Positions 42,403 to 51,740 of a DNA stretch of 64,000 nucleotides are shown here, in pieces. The translations under genes and the position numbers were made by a program. Source of the DNA: Candidatus Tiamatella sp. Lineage in GTDB: Archaea; Thermoproteota; Thermoprotei_A; Sulfolobales; Acidilobaceae. Numbering within the stretch: the first letter of the stretch is position 1; each line of letters opens with the position of its first letter. The notes beneath the pieces were generated by a model. The model was not told the DNA's origin. It saw only the letters and a list, made by a program, of their open reading frames with translations, and searched no databases. The DNA is taken from positions 16,075 to 80,074 of the forward strand of contig WALV01000065.1 in NCBI GenBank assembly GCA_015522645.1, read 5' to 3'.

Positions 42403-43545
42403 TTGATAGTGCTCGAGTTCACTAAGATACGACCTGATGCACTCACAATATGGCAAAATCCTGAGGTTAGACGAAGGCTTTCCTGGTACCTATCAGTACT
42501 CAAGGAGAGGGCGCCGCCTCGATATAAAATTGCAAAGGCCTATGTAATAGAAGGCCTTGATCCTGATGAAATGAGTAGTCTTTCATTAAATGAAATGTTG
42601 AGGATACATCGCAATATAGCTCCAGAGTTTAGGGATCTACTAAGAAGGCTGAAAGATGATCCAAGTCGGACGGTTGATGCGAATTCGAGGACTGGGGGAA
42701 TAAGCTTCCTAGAGTTTAAAATATGGATTGCGAGGAAACTAGCTAACCCCTGTATTCTCTGTGAAAGAAAATGCATGATCGATAGGGAGAAAAGAATAGG
42801 AGCATGTAGGCTAGATAACAAGGCATATGTACATTCAGCATTTCTACATTTAGGAGAGGAAGCACCCCTCGTTCCAAGCGGCACAATATTTTATGGAGGA
42901 TGCAACTTTACATGTGTATACTGTCAAAACCATGATGTAAGCCAGGAATACCCACGGAACGGCGAGCCAGTCAATCCCAGGGAGCTAGCAGCCATTCAGG
43001 ACGAGCTAGCTGTTGAAGGGGCTAGAAATATAAACCATGTAGGCGGAGAGCCCACTCCGAGTGCACACATTATACTGGAAAGCATGCTCCACGCTACACA
43101 CAACAAGCCTCAACTATGGAATAGCAATATGTATATGACAGAAGCACTAATGGAAGTCCTTCTAGACGTGATAGACATATGGTTGCCAGACTTCAAGTAT
43201 GGAAATAATAACTGTGCATTCAGGCTAAGTGGAATAACAAACTACTGGGAAACAGTTACGAGGAACCTTAAGATGGCCTCAGCCGTGGGGGACATGATAA
43301 TAAGACATTTGATTCTGCCTAGTCATCTAGAATGTTGCACGTTCAAAGTACTCGACTACATTGCGAGGGAATTGCCTTCAAATAACATCCTAGTCAATAT
43401 TATGGACCAATACAGACCTATGCATCTTGTGTATAGATATCCTAGTAGATGGAGGGACTTATCTAGAAGACCACTGAGAAGAGAAATAATAGAAGCAAGG
43501 AATAAAGCTTCGCAACTAGGAATCTGCTGGAGGCCGGTATCATAG
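42403..43545 (+). CDS. Radical SAM protein, pyruvate-formate-lyase-activase-like (AmmeMemoRadiSam-type)
   Basis: A 380-residue radical SAM enzyme. C167-x3-C171-x2-C174 (GGCNFTCVYCQNHD) binds the SAM-cleaving 4Fe-4S cluster. An additional cluster-like set precedes it: C117-x2-C120-x3-C124 and C135. GHVGGEPTPS-like and WNSNMYMTEALMEVL segments match the COG1313 PflA-like subgroup of unknown substrate. The first ~110 residues are a helical extension. TTG 42403 follows GGAGGA. What it activates is unknown; no glycyl-radical enzyme is in the window. Confidence 0.85.
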   Translation: MIVLEFTKIRPDALTIWQNPEVRRRLSWYLSVLKERAPPRYKIAKAYVIEGLDPDEMSSLSLNEMLRIHRNIAPEFRDLLRRLKDDPSRTVDANSRTGGISFLEFKIWIARKLANPCILCERKCMIDREKRIGACRLDNKAYVHSAFLHLGEEAPLVPSGTIFYGGCNFTCVYCQNHDVSQEYPRNGEPVNPRELAAIQDELAVEGARNINHVGGEPTPSAHIILESMLHATHNKPQLWNSNMYMTEALMEVLLDVIDIWLPDFKYGNNNCAFRLSGITNYWETVTRNLKMASAVGDMIIRHLILPSHLECCTFKVLDYIARELPSNNILVNIMDQYRPMHLVYRYPSRWRDLSRRPLRREIIEARNKASQLGICWRPVS

Positions 43546-43561
43546 AGCCTTAGAAAGAGCC

Positions 43562-44446
43562 TTAGAAAGACTTCCTAGAGAACCATTTCACCATAAGGAA
43601 AAGTATAACCACCGATGAAACTACTAGGTTTAGCCATGAACCAATGAATAGTTTGTTTACATCATAAGTTGGGTGAACACCTCCGATTCTCGGAAACACG
43701 ATTTTATGCAGCCCTGTTAGATACATAACTGTCGCTGTGGAGATCTGTGTACTAGCTCTAATCGGATCTAGTAGACTATAATCAAATATTCGCTCGAAGA
43801 ATCTATCTCCACCGGTAAACCCTACAAGCCCTGCTATGGTACTTGAAAGAAAATAAAGGCCTATTCCAGATAACAGGCCTGTTAAAGAGCTCCTCGTATA
43901 ACCTCCTATCCAAGCCGACAACAAGGTGATAGGGATGGATGATACGGCTGTTACTAGGGGGAGAATTACAACTAGATATACATACGCTTGTGGCCCAACC
44001 ATGATGTAGGCTGAGATAAGGGAAGATAGAGCACCTAGGAAGTAGACCGTTGTAAATACACCTAGGAGGGACAGGGTTTTACCAGCTAGGTATTCGATCC
44101 TAGTCAACGGTTTAGCTAATATGAGTTGTATACCGTTATCCTCGATGTCGGATGCTATTGAATCACCCCCGAAAAGGGAGGCAAATAACCACATATATGC
44201 TGCTATACCTGTGGCGGAAAGCATAGTGCCGCTGCCTATATTTCTTGGAGTACCATACAGGTATAACCATAAATGAGTGCTTTCCTCTACTGGGAAAATG
44301 CCTCGAGCTTCTAGGTTGAAATACTTTACTATGGCAACAGTTACAAATGGAAGCAAAGCAATTGCTAGCATGAAATAAAAGCTCTTCTTATATTTAAGCC
44401 TCTTAACCTCATATTCAACCACCCCTATAATACTATAGTTCAGCAA
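43562..44446 (-). CDS. ABC-2 type transporter permease
   Basis: A 294-residue permease with six hydrophobic helices (residues ~22-42, 85-103, 125-150, 157-180, 186-208, 268-288). The IASDIEDNGIQLILAKPLTR segment after the second helix is typical of ABC-2 permeases. Partnered with the ATPase gene 7 nt upstream; probably an exporter. Short G+A-rich repeats (CCTTAGAAAGA twice at 43547-43570) separate it from the radical-SAM gene. TTG 44446 follows AAGTGAT. Confidence 0.85.
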   Translation of the reverse strand: MLNYSIIGVVEYEVKRLKYKKSFYFMLAIALLPFVTVAIVKYFNLEARGIFPVEESTHLWLYLYGTPRNIGSGTMLSATGIAAYMWLFASLFGGDSIASDIEDNGIQLILAKPLTRIEYLAGKTLSLLGVFTTVYFLGALSSLISAYIMVGPQAYVYLVVILPLVTAVSSIPITLLSAWIGGYTRSSLTGLLSGIGLYFLSSTIAGLVGFTGGDRFFERIFDYSLLDPIRASTQISTATVMYLTGLHKIVFPRIGGVHPTYDVNKLFIGSWLNLVVSSVVILFLMVKWFSRKSF

Positions 44447-44453
44447 GTCAGCA

Positions 44454-45374
44454 TCACTTCCCCCGAAGCAGTCTCATATACCCATCTTCTAAGGTCGCTG
44501 TCACAGTGTTAACCCTGTATACTCTAACTCCAGCCTCAACCAGTTTTCTAACTACTCTATCGACTCCTTCCTTAGAATCCACTATGGCTTCTATACTATC
44601 CCCCTTAACCTCAACTCTTCTCAATCCAGAGTCCAGGAGGACCCTTAACGCTTTCTCCTTATTATCTACTTCTACTGAAATTTTCACACCCAACCCTCCA
44701 ATAGTTGAAGTTAAATCATCTACCTTTCCCGTGAACAGGGCTACTCCGTATTTGATTATTGTAACACTATCAATGACTGTTTCAAGCTCTCGTAGCAGAT
44801 GGCTTGAAACAATAACAGAGGAACCCCTATTAGCTTTACTTCTAAGAATCTCTCTTATCCTTACAACCCATTCCGGGTCTAAACCAGTCATGGGCTCGTC
44901 TAGGATATACACCCGCTTCTCCGGGATCAATGCTTGAGCTATTAGTACTCTCTTCTTCTGACCCTTGCTTAGCCTAGATATTCTAGTGTCAGCAAACTCT
45001 CCTAACCTGAACTCCTTAATTGCATTCTCAACCAGTTGCTCGGAGTCCCTTTTTACTAGGCCGTCGAGTCTAGCCATTAGGTATAGGAAATCCCTTACCG
45101 TAAGCCATAATGGTAGTTCAATTGTTTCAGGTGAGAAACCTATCTTACCACGAACCCGGTATCCACCTCTTCCAAGTAGAGGTTCGTTGTCGAGAAGTAT
45201 CTCCCCGCTATCGGGTATAGTGAGCCCTACTATACTTTTAAACGTGGTGGTCTTACCGCTACCATTAGGCCCGACAAGACCGTGGATACTTCCCTCATCG
45301 ACCGAGAAAGAGAGGTTGTTGACAGCTACTATCGATCCATATGTTTTACTTAGATTCTTCACCACTAGAGACAA
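44454..45374 (-). CDS. ABC transporter ATP-binding protein (ABC-2 exporter)
   Basis: About 306 residues. Walker A GPNGSGKT is at 35-42, then SPETIELPLW, signature LSKGQKKRV, Walker B RVYILDEPMTGLDP and VSSHLLRELE. The C-terminal ~80 residues form a DUF4162-like accessory domain (VDNKEKALRVLLDSGLRRVE). TTG 45374 has AAAGGTGG upstream; GTG 45386 is in frame. The start lies inside the 3' end of the peptidase gene (29-bp overlap), so peptidase, ATPase and permease are one operon. Confidence 0.92.
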   Translation of the reverse strand: MSLVVKNLSKTYGSIVAVNNLSFSVDEGSIHGLVGPNGSGKTTTFKSIVGLTIPDSGEILLDNEPLLGRGGYRVRGKIGFSPETIELPLWLTVRDFLYLMARLDGLVKRDSEQLVENAIKEFRLGEFADTRISRLSKGQKKRVLIAQALIPEKRVYILDEPMTGLDPEWVVRIREILRSKANRGSSVIVSSHLLRELETVIDSVTIIKYGVALFTGKVDDLTSTIGGLGVKISVEVDNKEKALRVLLDSGLRRVEVKGDSIEAIVDSKEGVDRVVRKLVEAGVRVYRVNTVTATLEDGYMRLLRGK

Positions 45375-47334
45375 TAGGTTCTCCACCTTTAAGGTATTTC
45401 TCGAACCAGTCCAGGATCAGCTTCACCCTCTCTATACGGGCTTTAGGTTTACCTGTCCGTGAGAGATCATGGTTTTCACCTGGGAAGAGAGCTAGTTTAG
45501 TGGCAATGTTCCTCAGTTTCAACGCTGTATAAAGCTCTACTGCCTGTCCTAGGAAGCACCTATAATCCTCGGTGCTATGTATTATCAAGAGGGGGGTCTC
45601 AACATTTTCTATTCCCCAAAGAGGGCTTTTCTCCATGTATTTCTCAGGAGCAAGCCAAGGAGGAGGGGCTTCAACGTTGCCGAGGATAGCTTCAGGTGTA
45701 AAGTACCATCCAATATCCGTTGTTCCGTAGTCGCTTATCCAGTCGCTGCAACTTCTCTGGGTCACAGCTGCCTTGAAGCGTTTTGTCCGGCTTACAACCC
45801 AGTTAGTCATGAACCCACCGTAGCTTCCTCCGGTCACTCCTAGCTTATCCCCGTCAATCCACGGGTACTTCCTGAGGGCCTCTTCAACTACTTCTATTAG
45901 ATCCTGGTAGTCCCTACCACCATAGTCTCCTTTTATGTCAGCGAAATCCTCGGTATACCCATCGCTTCCCCTGGGATTGCTATATATTACCGCGAAGCCT
46001 CGCGACGCTAGAGCGTGGAAGTCCATCATGAAGCCTTCACCAAACATGGTTTTAGGTCCGCCATGGATATAGAGGACTGCCGGGTACTTCTTAGAATCAT
46101 CGAAATCCTTTGGCTTCATTATCCATGCATCTATATTCTCGCCGTCACTGGTTTTTACAAGGAAGTGCTCGTGGCTTCCTAGCCAAATACTGTTTATGAA
46201 CCCCACATTATGCCACGTCATCTTCTTCCTGACACCGGTTTGGGGGTCATAGCAGTATAGCTCGGCTGGCTCCCTGTGGCTCATCATGGTATAGTAGATA
46301 CAGTCTCTACCGATTGAGAAACCGTCAATACTGCCGTCACCAAGCTCGTATAGGAGTAACGGGCCTTCACTCCCTTGGTCTAGAACGGCGAGGAATACTC
46401 TCCCTTTGACCGATGTGTAAAAGTAGGCTTTCCCCGCCTTCCATTCCACCGGTTTACCGCATCTAGGGCCTCTACCGTCACTGTTAACACTGTTAGATAT
46501 ATTATAGGGATACATACAGGTTAGACATTCTATTTCACCGTTGGAGGTTATAGTGTAAAGCCTGGCGTGGGCTATTGATACACCCTTATCCCTCGCATAG
46601 TTCCATTCCTTGCCGATAAACCATGCTTTGTTCTCACTGTCAGTCCAGCCTACATTCCATACTATCCACTCTTTAGCTAGAATCCTATCAGCCCGCTCCA
46701 TTACATCGTATAAGTGTATCTCACTAAGGTAGGGTTTAAGCTCGTCTGTAGTTAGAGTGTAAACTAGATATCTCCCATCAGGGCTTACAGCGAAATCCTC
46801 TATCCACTTATCTCCCCCAGCCTCTACCAGGGTTTCCGGTTCCCCGCCTAGTCTTAGTAATTGCAGCTTCTGCTTTACAAAGTAAGTGTACCCGACACCG
46901 TTCACATAGACGGGTAGATGCTCTACCACGTGAACCACTTCGTTCTGTTTACCATAGCCTGCGAGAACAACGATCTCCTCATCGCCTGCCCATTCATAGT
47001 CTTGAATTCCTGCTTCCGCTTTGAAAGCCAGCCAGGGTTCCCCTCCAGGCTTCATAACCCACAGTTCCCCTGACTTCTCATCCTCTCTCCTAGACAGGAA
47101 AGCAACTAGTCTGCCACTGGGACTCCATTTTGGACAAGTGTCTGAGGGACCCTTTGTTAGTGGTCTCGGAGTCTCGTCGGGGGAGGCCTCCCAAATTGTG
47201 TAAACATACTTGTTTTTCTCCCTATCCATTCTCCCATGCACATATAGAACCCTGCATTCAGAAGGATTCGCCCTTGGATCGCTGATAAGTGCGAGTTTCA
47301 CGAGATCTTCCGGTTCGAACTTTTTAGTGGTCAT
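45346..47334 (-). CDS. Acylaminoacyl-peptidase (prolyl oligopeptidase S9 family)
   Basis: A 662-residue serine peptidase. The first ~400 residues are a beta-propeller (WSPSGRLVAFLSRRED, VSPDGRYLVYTL); the C-terminal alpha/beta-hydrolase has catalytic Ser in TGGSYGGFMTNW, Asp in HSTEDYRC and His in PGENHDLSRTGKP. It removes acyl-amino acids or cleaves short peptides, fitting peptide fermentation. ATG 47334 is preferred because GGGGTG lies 6 nt upstream; GTG 47343 is in frame. No signal peptide, so cytoplasmic. Confidence 0.93.
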   Translation of the reverse strand: MTTKKFEPEDLVKLALISDPRANPSECRVLYVHGRMDREKNKYVYTIWEASPDETPRPLTKGPSDTCPKWSPSGRLVAFLSRREDEKSGELWVMKPGGEPWLAFKAEAGIQDYEWAGDEEIVVLAGYGKQNEVVHVVEHLPVYVNGVGYTYFVKQKLQLLRLGGEPETLVEAGGDKWIEDFAVSPDGRYLVYTLTTDELKPYLSEIHLYDVMERADRILAKEWIVWNVGWTDSENKAWFIGKEWNYARDKGVSIAHARLYTITSNGEIECLTCMYPYNISNSVNSDGRGPRCGKPVEWKAGKAYFYTSVKGRVFLAVLDQGSEGPLLLYELGDGSIDGFSIGRDCIYYTMMSHREPAELYCYDPQTGVRKKMTWHNVGFINSIWLGSHEHFLVKTSDGENIDAWIMKPKDFDDSKKYPAVLYIHGGPKTMFGEGFMMDFHALASRGFAVIYSNPRGSDGYTEDFADIKGDYGGRDYQDLIEVVEEALRKYPWIDGDKLGVTGGSYGGFMTNWVVSRTKRFKAAVTQRSCSDWISDYGTTDIGWYFTPEAILGNVEAPPPWLAPEKYMEKSPLWGIENVETPLLIIHSTEDYRCFLGQAVELYTALKLRNIATKLALFPGENHDLSRTGKPKARIERVKLILDWFEKYLKGGEPIVSSGEESK

Positions 47335-47368
47335 ATACGACACCCCTAAGGAACTAGTAATTGTATAA

Positions 47369-47382
47369 TTATCCGTGGATAA
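47369..47382. repeat. Short palindrome upstream of the peptidase gene
   Basis: TTATCC and GGATAA flank GT, a perfect 6-bp inverted repeat 35 to 48 nt before the peptidase ATG. It overlaps the upstream edge of a minus-strand TATA-like AATTATACAA, so it could be an operator. Weak evidence. Confidence 0.25.
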
Positions 47383-47496
47383 ACTATATAGACTTAGGTC
47401 TTAGATAAACCTATCTCTGTTGGGAGTTAGTATTTATATATGGGATTCTTGGAATAGCCGGACACGGAATAATAAGCCCATAAGAGTGTGGTAGCC

Positions 47497-48567
47497 ATGA
47501 AGTTCCTGAGATGTAAGCCGGATGCGATACCTGCCCCTACGGGGAAGAGGATTGCAATAATAGGAGCAGGACCAGCTGGACTTGGTGCTGCTGGAGTACT
47601 GAGATGCAAGGGGCATGAGGTTGTTGTTTACGACCAAAACCCTGAGCCCGGAGGGCTAATCGTCTTCGGTATTCCGATAACTAGAATTCCTAAGGAACCG
47701 GTGAGGAAAGGTATCAAGGAGCTGGTTGATGCAGGAGTAAAATTCGTGTTGAATACTAAGGTCGATATGGTAGGAGACCTAGGCCTGATGGATAAGATTG
47801 TGTCGCCTAAGAACAGGCTGCACTTGGAGGATATCATAAAAGAATATGACGCCACTATCATAGCAACAGGTACATGGAAGACTAGGAAAATGGGTACTGA
47901 GGGAGAGGACGAGAACGCTGACTGGGTGTACCCTGCTGTAGAATGGATCGTTGCTGTCCACATGGCTAAATATGGATATAGGAACTGGGATGAAGTGCCA
48001 CCGCTCCACGGTCGTGTGCTAGTTGTCGGAGGGGGCTTGACTGCTGCCGATAGCGTGTTGATACCCCTGAGCTACCCAGAATTCAAGGGTAAGGTAAGTG
48101 AAGTTGTACTAAGCTATAGGAGAACCAAGGAGTATGCACCGATGGGGCCGAGGGAAATAGATAACCTAATACTGCATGGTGCAAAATACTGGGAGCTGAC
48201 TCTTCCAGTAGAATTCAGGAAGGATGGTGATAAGAAGATAGTCAAGTTCATTAGAATGAGACTGATTCAGACATCAGCTGAAAAGAGGCCAAAGCCTGTT
48301 CCTGTTGAGGGGAGTGAGTTCGAAGCGGAGTTCGACTATGTTTTAAAGGCTGTAGGTGTGCTGCCGACTCCCCCTATAAAAGACGGGTGCTGCGGAATAA
48401 ATGTAGATAGCCACGGTGTAATACTAACAGATGATAAATTTATGACTTCTAGGAGAGGAGTGTTTGCAGCTGGAGACGTACGCCACGGACCTAGCCTCAT
48501 AGGACCCGCCTTGAAGAGTGGAGTTGAAGTAGCTAAGCATGTAGAGGAATATCTCGCCAGCCAGTGA
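47497..48567 (+). CDS. GltD/NfnB-like FAD-NAD(P) oxidoreductase
   Basis: A 356-residue flavoprotein with two Rossmann folds: FAD site RIAIIGAGPAGLGAAG (G23, G25, G28) and NAD(P) site RVLVVGGGLTAADS near residue 170. YDQNPEPGGLIVFGIP and a C-terminal FAAGDVRHGPSLIGPALKSG are hallmark of glutamate-synthase small subunits and relatives. The usual N-terminal 4Fe-4S domain is missing, so it is a core module that may pair with a separate iron-sulfur protein. ATG 47497 follows GTGGT. Partner and substrate are unknown. Confidence 0.87.
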   Translation: MKFLRCKPDAIPAPTGKRIAIIGAGPAGLGAAGVLRCKGHEVVVYDQNPEPGGLIVFGIPITRIPKEPVRKGIKELVDAGVKFVLNTKVDMVGDLGLMDKIVSPKNRLHLEDIIKEYDATIIATGTWKTRKMGTEGEDENADWVYPAVEWIVAVHMAKYGYRNWDEVPPLHGRVLVVGGGLTAADSVLIPLSYPEFKGKVSEVVLSYRRTKEYAPMGPREIDNLILHGAKYWELTLPVEFRKDGDKKIVKFIRMRLIQTSAEKRPKPVPVEGSEFEAEFDYVLKAVGVLPTPPIKDGCCGINVDSHGVILTDDKFMTSRRGVFAAGDVRHGPSLIGPALKSGVEVAKHVEEYLASQ

Positions 48568-48591
48568 TAGTGGAATCCCCTTTTCTTTCTC

Positions 48592-49767
48592 TCAAGCCCT
48601 TATCTCAACAATATCCCCATCTTTTACAGTATGGTCAAGCCCTGTTCTCTCACCCGGGTACTTAGCGCTGGGACCCCAGATTCTCGCGTACTTAAAATTC
48701 TTCACGAGCCGGGAGTGAACGCTTTTCGCGACATCTAGGACTGTAGCCCCCTTCTTTAAGACAAGCGGTTGTTTAGCTATCTCTCCATTCGGCTCCTTAG
48801 TGTAAACTCGAATAATCCCAAGCTTTTCAAAAAGTATCCTACCCAGCTCCTCGAAGCCTCTACCAGATCTGGCTATGCCCACGAGGACTGGGACTCCGTT
48901 GGGGATTATGTTCTTTAATGCTAAGAGTTCCTCTTTACTGTAAAGTGAGCGGTCTGCTTTGTTCAGTATAAGAACAGTCGGTTTGAACATTGTTCTAGTA
49001 AAGATAGCTTTCTCAACGTCATCGAGAGTGACTTCCCCGTCAATGTAGACGTACGCCCCGTAGATCCTGTATTCGCGTAGCATTCTCCTAACGTTTTCCT
49101 CTGTGAAACCCTTCAGCCTCCCATTGACATAGAGTTTGATCTCGCCTACACCTCGGGTGCGTTCAATGTAAACGTATCCTTCGCCCTTACTGGTTTCTAT
49201 CCCCCTATCACCCAGTAGTTTCAATGTTGACGCGATATTCTGCTTCAGAGAAGGGGAATCCAGTGAGAACAAGAGAAGTAGCGCGTCAGCGTTTTTCACC
49301 AGGCCTATTATCCTGTTATTCCACTGGCTATCCGGGTAGTTTAGCATGAGGCTTGGAGTATCCACTAGCTGGAACTGGACATCCTCGAATGAAAGCATGC
49401 CTGGGGATGGTAGCCTTGTAGAATAAGGATAGTCTGTGATTAACGTTTTTGCCCCGGTTAATCTATGGACTAGAGTGCTTTTACCGGAATTTGTAGGGCC
49501 TATCACGGCTACTTGTGCTGCACCGGACTTTTGAACCATAAACCTGATACCGCTGCCCCCGGTCTTCCGGCGTCTACGCTCCTCCTCGAGGTCCTGTTTT
49601 AACTGGGCTAGTTTCTTCCTAGCCCAAAGCATAAGGTTTTCCGTGCCTTTGTGTTTGGGGACGGCTGAGATGAATTCCTCTAATGTCTTGATTTTTTCCT
49701 CGGTAGTTTTAGCATCCAGGTATTTCGCATATTTCGCCTTAGCTTCAGGCGGCAGATTTGCCGGCAT
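48592..49767 (-). CDS. Obg/DRG-family GTPase with TGS domain
   Basis: A 391-residue GTPase resembling DRG. A helical N-terminus (MPANLPPEAKAKYAKYLDA) precedes G1 GPTNSGKST (90-98), G2-region TDYPYSTRLPSPG, G3 DTPSL and G4 NKAD; the C-terminus from ~residue 310 is a TGS domain (VYTKEPNGEIA, LDHTVKDGDIVEIRA). DRG proteins associate with translating ribosomes. The DTPSL sequence is the DxxG motif with Gly replaced by Ser, which is unusual. ATG 49767 follows AGGTG; homologues begin MPANLPPEA. Confidence 0.9.
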   Translation of the reverse strand: MPANLPPEAKAKYAKYLDAKTTEEKIKTLEEFISAVPKHKGTENLMLWARKKLAQLKQDLEEERRRRKTGGSGIRFMVQKSGAAQVAVIGPTNSGKSTLVHRLTGAKTLITDYPYSTRLPSPGMLSFEDVQFQLVDTPSLMLNYPDSQWNNRIIGLVKNADALLLLFSLDSPSLKQNIASTLKLLGDRGIETSKGEGYVYIERTRGVGEIKLYVNGRLKGFTEENVRRMLREYRIYGAYVYIDGEVTLDDVEKAIFTRTMFKPTVLILNKADRSLYSKEELLALKNIIPNGVPVLVGIARSGRGFEELGRILFEKLGIIRVYTKEPNGEIAKQPLVLKKGATVLDVAKSVHSRLVKNFKYARIWGPSAKYPGERTGLDHTVKDGDIVEIRA

Positions 49768-49927
49768 CGTCAACTGCACCTCTCAGCTGATGCTAGTTGT
49801 ATTATACTATCCTTGCGACGTTATCGCCCACTAAACAAATCTGTCGGGGAGATATATATTATTCCAAGTTTACAGTATATAGTAAGTAAATGGATGGCAG
49901 TGATTTAATCCTTGGAGGTGCCAGGTA

Positions 49928-50590
49928 GTGCCGCAGACCTTGAGTACTGGACTCATAATAGCGGGAGCTTATGCAGATAAGGCTAGGAGAGTACTATTCG
50001 CACAAGTACGTGACAAAGTAAAAGCTGGAGAACTGGAAAACAAGGAAGTAGCTAGGGCTGCTGCCGAGCTGAATAGGTTGCTTTTCGACATCCTGGTTAA
50101 CAAGTTAAAAACTGATAAAGGCGATGTTGTTAGAGTACGAGTTGGCTATGAACTAGAAGGCGGAACCATAAAATGGCTCTGGGATACGCTGAAGCTAGAA
50201 GTCTTCAGGAGAGTCCCAGATGAAGAGGTATCCAAGGCCTTATCGGAGTCCGTTGCAGAAGCAGGGGAAATAGCTGCTCCACCGGAATACCAGGTTGAAA
50301 GACTGGGCACCACTCCATTAGACGATATAGCGTATGAGGTAAAGCTGGATGGGAGGAGGGTGGGGGTCTTAATAGTAGAAACCATGGATGACGAAGCTGT
50401 CGTCAAGGGAGCAGTATTAGAGCCGCAGCCGCTTATTATCAAGAGAGCGATAATTGATGTTGAAGGAGAACTGGATGATACTATAAAGAAAGTCCTCCCC
50501 GAACTCTTGGAGGAAGCAGAGCAGTCTGATCGTGAATTGGCTGAAAAGGTGGTTAATGAGATCCTTGACGAGCTACCAGGATCTTATTGA
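49928..50590 (+). CDS. DUF2258 crenarchaeal protein
   Basis: A 220-residue protein beginning LSTGLIIAGAYADKARRVLF, the DUF2258 signature, a family limited mainly to Crenarchaeota. It continues with a helical middle (ELENKEVARAAAELNRLLFD) and an alpha/beta second half (GYELEGGTIKWLWDTLKLEV). Function is unknown; lack of membrane segments suggests a cytoplasmic protein. GTG 49928 has GGAGGTG 7 nt upstream. The Sir2 gene overlaps its end by 35 bp. Confidence 0.83.
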   Translation: MPQTLSTGLIIAGAYADKARRVLFAQVRDKVKAGELENKEVARAAAELNRLLFDILVNKLKTDKGDVVRVRVGYELEGGTIKWLWDTLKLEVFRRVPDEEVSKALSESVAEAGEIAAPPEYQVERLGTTPLDDIAYEVKLDGRRVGVLIVETMDDEAVVKGAVLEPQPLIIKRAIIDVEGELDDTIKKVLPELLEEAEQSDRELAEKVVNEILDELPGSY

Positions 50591-51335
50591 GGATATAGCC
50601 GGTAGAATCATAGAAGCTAAAGGCTGTAGTGTAGCGTTAACTGGCGCAGGAATAAGTACACCCAGCGGCATACCTGACTTCAGGAGTCCAGGCGGGCTAT
50701 GGTCGCGGATAGATCCATCCATATTCGACATAAGCTACTTTCACTCCCGCCCCGATATTTCCTGGCTTTACTATAAGCAGCTAATAGAAGAATTGGAGGG
50801 GAAGCAGCCTAACCCTGCTCATAAGGCTCTAGCCCAGCTAGAGGAAATGGGTCTACTCAAGGCAGTTATAACCCAGAATATAGATGCTCTCCACCAGAAA
50901 GCTGGAAATAAGAAAGTCCTGGAAATACATGGTAATGCTTACAGGGCGGTATGCACATCATGCGGGGCCAGGTATTCCATATATGAAGCACTAGAAAAAA
51001 TTAGCAGGGGAAAAGCACCCAGCTGCTCCAAATGCGGGGGATTACTAAAACCTGATGTTGTCTTTTTCGGGGAGCCACTCCCATATAGAGTCTACATGGA
51101 TTCCCTAGAGTTAGCTAGAACGTGTAGGGTTTTCATATCGATAGGCTCAAGCCTGGTTGTACAGCCAGCTGCTAGCTTACCATGGCACGCTCACAGCTCA
51201 GGGGCCTCCTTGGTTATTATAAACCTCCAGGAGACACCGTTAGATTCTCTGGCTGATATAGTCATACATGATAGGGTTGAGAGGGTTTTACCTGAAATAG
51301 TACAAGCGATAAGGAGGAGGATCGGGGTAAGCTAA
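50556..51335 (+). CDS. NAD-dependent protein deacylase, sirtuin
   Basis: A 259-residue Sir2 enzyme: GAGIS (30-34), GIPDFRSPGG, QNID (107-110), catalytic H125 (EIHGNAY), zinc Cys C133-x2-C136 and C157-x2-C160, then FFGEPLP and GSSLVVQPAA. In Crenarchaea Sir2 deacetylates the chromatin protein Alba and others. ATG 50556 has AAGGTGG upstream and overlaps DUF2258 by 35 bp, suggesting translational coupling. TTG 50565 is an alternative start. Confidence 0.95.
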   Translation: MRSLTSYQDLIEDIAGRIIEAKGCSVALTGAGISTPSGIPDFRSPGGLWSRIDPSIFDISYFHSRPDISWLYYKQLIEELEGKQPNPAHKALAQLEEMGLLKAVITQNIDALHQKAGNKKVLEIHGNAYRAVCTSCGARYSIYEALEKISRGKAPSCSKCGGLLKPDVVFFGEPLPYRVYMDSLELARTCRVFISIGSSLVVQPAASLPWHAHSSGASLVIINLQETPLDSLADIVIHDRVERVLPEIVQAIRRRIGVS

Positions 51336-51410
51336 CTTATTTAATACTATCCATTTCACCGTATCCCTAAATGGTGTAAGGAGGAAATCTACTAGGGGGG
51401 TGCAGTGGAC

Positions 51411-51740
51411 TTGCCGAGTAATATAGAGAAACTAGGCAAAGCGTTAATGAAGTTCGAGTCTGAGCTGGATAAAGTTAGGGATGAACTAGACAGTGTAGCG
51501 AATGATCTTCTCGTAATAGCCGAGGAGCTTGCTGTGGAAATAAAGAACGAGTCCATGTCAGCGTATGAAGTAGCTAGAGACGAGGTTAGAACAGCTCTGG
51601 AGGAAGAAATTGGAAGGCTTAGGCAATCATATAATGAAAAGATAAAGAATGAAGTTTCCCAGCTGGAGAAAAGGGGGAAGGAGAAATACGAGGAGGCAGT
51701 TGAACTCGCTCTTGACATGATTCGAGGTGCAGTTGCTTGA
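51411..51740 (+). CDS. A-type ATP synthase peripheral-stalk-like subunit (H/G or E-like)
   Basis: A ~109-residue, highly charged coiled-coil protein (ELDKVRDELDSVANDLLVIA, RLRQSYNEKIKNEVSQLEKR). Such sequences are typical of AhaH/AtpH or V-type G stalk subunits. Low complexity means the identity rests mainly on the A-ATPase C gene directly following with a 4-bp overlap. TTG 51411 is 8 nt after GGTG; GTG 51405 is in frame. It would anchor the catalytic head through the peripheral stalk. Confidence 0.6.
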   Translation: MPSNIEKLGKALMKFESELDKVRDELDSVANDLLVIAEELAVEIKNESMSAYEVARDEVRTALEEEIGRLRQSYNEKIKNEVSQLEKRGKEKYEEAVELALDMIRGAVA

